32,852 bases of DNA, taken from positions 1 through 32,852 of the forward strand of contig JAFSHB010000006.1 in assembly GCA_017440525.1 (NCBI GenBank). Reading direction: 5' to 3'. The position numbers and the translations under genes were made by a program. The notes beneath the pieces were generated by a model that did not search any database, was not told where the DNA came from, and saw nothing but the letters and a program-made list of their open reading frames with translations. Position 1 is the first letter of the stretch. The number at the start of each line of letters is the position of its first letter. Shown here piece after piece: positions 31,202 through 32,852 of the stretch. This DNA is from Oscillospiraceae bacterium. Lineage in GTDB: Bacteria > Bacillota > Clostridia > Oscillospirales > Oscillospiraceae.

Positions 31202-32740
31202 TTACAGTTTTACAAGTCCCATGTCGAATCGACCATTCTGTTTGAAATACCCAAGATTAAATATCTCTCCCGGATGCTTTTTCGCCCAGGTTTCAGCCAA
31301 AGTTTTCAACTCTTCTGCTGTTATCAGTAAGATCTGCGTATCATTATTCAGCGAATAATCTACGCACTCTTGCACACTTTGGGGCGTGAACTCCGGTGCA
31401 ATGACCATAAACACTGCAACTTCTTTTTCTGCTGTCTTGATGTAGCGATCAAACTGGTTTATATGATCTTTCAAATTTACCGCTGTTTCCTTTGATTTGT
31501 TGTCCCACATGATATATCTGTCTTTAAAGGACAATTTGCCATCCGGGTGTTCTGTTCCCGTCAATGTCAGCGGCTTATTTAACAGCAACTTTTCAAAAAG
31601 ATAGTTTGTCGCATCTTCAAAAAGATGTTCACATTGAAGATCTTTCTCTATCACATTGTTCGCTCTTAGGAATTTTAAGTCTCTTGAGGCTAGTTGTTCA
31701 TAAACTGGCAGCAACTTCTCCCGTTCATCTTCAGTTTTAACTTCGATTCGTCTCAAGTTATCATAGTATTCCAGCAATCTTTGAATCAAAGCTGCTTTGT
31801 TGCCAGATACCATTAAACCCAGTTCGCCGCACCAAGCACTTAGCATGGTAACATCCAATCCATCGCGAAGAGAAAAACCGCCAAGCAGATTGGACGGACG
31901 AATCGTCTTCAAGATCACCATTTTCAGTTCACTGACTGTCGGGTTTCCAACAAATTCGATCCTTGCTGTTTCTGAATACTGTCCAGCCTTGGTTACTATA
32001 TCGAGCAAATACTGCTTTTTGGTTTTTTTGCCCACATAGTCCACCAATTTTTCATAACCATAAGAACGCATTTCAATTCCGTAGTATTTTCTGATTTGAA
32101 GCGCAATATCATCCGGAATAAAATCGCAAGTATCTCCATCAGAGTTTTTGACTGCCATCAGCAGCCCTTTGTATTGGAGAACTCTTCGTGCTGCATCAAT
32201 ATCATCAGTCGTATGTAAGATATTCTCAAAATTAGGGAAGCGGCCTGACTTTGCCTCTAACACATGTTGCTCTCTTACCGTAATATTCAAATATCTTCTC
32301 AATGCCTCTATCAAATTCTTTTCGTCAACAGAGATATCATTGTTATGCGCCCATGCCACATCAAGCATATGCTTAAATAGGAGAAAGTCCTTTGAACTCT
32401 TGCATTCATCAAAATCATTCGATTCGTCGATGATCGTTTTCTCATAGCTCAAAATCGCTGCATCTGTATCTTTACAAGTGGAAATAAAGTCATCTTGATC
32501 TAGCAGATAGTCTCTCAATAAAATGGGCGCAATGATTCTTACTGCTCGGCTTTCGTCTAATTTGATCTCTTCCAATCTGGCGCAAATATTCTCATAGGAA
32601 GTGTACTGCTGGGATGTTTTCACTAAAAACTCTTTGATTTCTTCCAAGCTAAGTCTTCTATAATCAGCAACATATGCTGCCGCCGTCCTTTTTGCTGCAG
32701 AAATATTCGGAATTTGTTCAATATATTTAACGAAATTCAT
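31202..32740 (-). CDS. Predicted PD-(D/E)XK nuclease with a SAP-like motif (function unknown)
   Basis: I do not recognise a named family for this 512-residue soluble protein. Residues 115-165 (AWAHNNDISVDEKNLIEALRRYLNIT) resemble the acidic helical TerB-like fold. Residues 297-326 (AWCGELGLMVSGNKAALIQRLLEYY) fit a SAP DNA-binding motif. The C-terminal part (about 370-480) has PD at 399-400, then D413-N-K415 twelve residues on, preceded by a helix with Glu383. It is followed by Q429-x3-Y433, a pattern found in PD-(D/E)XK nucleases. GAGGTGGG precedes the ATG at 32740. The gene is clearly AT-richer than its neighbours and poor in GATC, which suggests horizontal gain. It is not an obvious transposase or known restriction enzyme. 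Domain calls are from pattern reading only. Confidence 0.7.
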   Translation of the reverse strand: MNFVKYIEQIPNISAAKRTAAAYVADYRRLSLEEIKEFLVKTSQQYTSYENICARLEEIKLDESRAVRIIAPILLRDYLLDQDDFISTCKDTDAAILSYEKTIIDESNDFDECKSSKDFLLFKHMLDVAWAHNNDISVDEKNLIEALRRYLNITVREQHVLEAKSGRFPNFENILHTTDDIDAARRVLQYKGLLMAVKNSDGDTCDFIPDDIALQIRKYYGIEMRSYGYEKLVDYVGKKTKKQYLLDIVTKAGQYSETARIEFVGNPTVSELKMVILKTIRPSNLLGGFSLRDGLDVTMLSAWCGELGLMVSGNKAALIQRLLEYYDNLRRIEVKTEDEREKLLPVYEQLASRDLKFLRANNVIEKDLQCEHLFEDATNYLFEKLLLNKPLTLTGTEHPDGKLSFKDRYIMWDNKSKETAVNLKDHINQFDRYIKTAEKEVAVFMVIAPEFTPQSVQECVDYSLNNDTQILLITAEELKTLAETWAKKHPGEIFNLGYFKQNGRFDMGLVKL

Positions 32741-32761
32741 ATTTGTCCCACCTCAACTGGT

Positions 32762-32790
32762 ATTTTAGCACAATAGAGTTGAAAAGTCAA
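32762..32790 (-). promoter_or_regulatory. Strong promoter of the nuclease-like gene
   Basis: On the minus strand TTGACT (32790-32785, 5 of 6) is 17 bases from TAAAAT (32767-32762, 5 of 6). The leader is about 15 bases. The gene is therefore an independent transcription unit that could be expressed constitutively. Confidence 0.75.
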
Positions 32791-32799
32791 AATATAATT

Positions 32800-32852
32800 G
32801 GCATTGCCGAATCCTCTCTGGGGGAGTTCCAAGAGGGGTGCTCCGCAGAGCC
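32800..32852. repeat. GC-rich non-coding segment, probable dispersed repeat fragment
   Basis: The last 53 bases return to high GC abruptly after the AT-rich promoter. They contain purine/pyrimidine blocks (CTCTCTGGGGGAG, AGAGGGG) and the short palindrome GCTC-CGCA-GAGC. The segment looks like one end of a dispersed repeat of the kind seen at 23.8 and 25.8 kb, but the window ends before a full unit can be seen. Confidence 0.35.

Overview
The window looks like the chromosome of an endospore-forming, anaerobic, GC-rich member of the Clostridia, plausibly Oscillospiraceae-like. The reasons are a clostridial 2[4Fe-4S] ferredoxin, an activase for anaerobic ribonucleotide reductase, the spore maturation genes spmA and spmB, AbrB, a SpoVD/FtsI-type PBP, and meso-diaminopimelate peptidoglycan (a MurE with DNPR, plus lysA). 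No species is claimed.

Region 1 (1-13.3 kb, minus strand) is a division and cell wall (dcw) cluster. In transcription order it reads mraZ, rsmH, ftsL, ftsI/spoVD, murE, murF, mraY, ftsW, murG, murA, ftsQ, ftsZ (cut by the window edge). Genes are tightly packed with good Shine-Dalgarno sites. Near-consensus promoters precede mraZ and ftsZ, and a strong terminator-like hairpin lies inside the operon between ftsL and ftsI. murD, murC, murB and ftsA are not in the cluster as seen here. Region 2 (13.4-15.8 kb) is a stand-alone clpC-type unfoldase gene.

Region 3 (15.9-21.1 kb) holds a ferredoxin, a tRNA1(Val)-type methyltransferase gene coupled to rsmI, and a convergent abrB. This methyltransferase/rsmI/abrB order recalls the Bacillus yabB-yabC-abrB neighbourhood. 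It is followed by spmA-spmB and argS. Region 4 (21.1-23.8 kb) is a divergent pair: a membrane protein with an E2/CAT-like acyltransferase domain, and a Dam-family DNA adenine methyltransferase. Their two promoters share one palindromic -35 hexamer.

Region 5 (23.9-28.2 kb, minus strand) has malQ coupled to a TrmH-type RNA methyltransferase, then lysA overlapping an AANAT-like GNAT gene, with small palindromic repeats between. Region 6 (28.2-31.2 kb, plus strand) is nrdG-dut-ygiQ. Region 7 (31.2-32.7 kb, minus strand) is an AT-rich gene for a protein with a SAP-like motif and a PD-(D/E)XK nuclease signature. It has its own strong promoter and looks acquired. It is the best candidate in the window for an undescribed DNA-processing or defence function. 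The remaining genes are mostly ordinary core genes.
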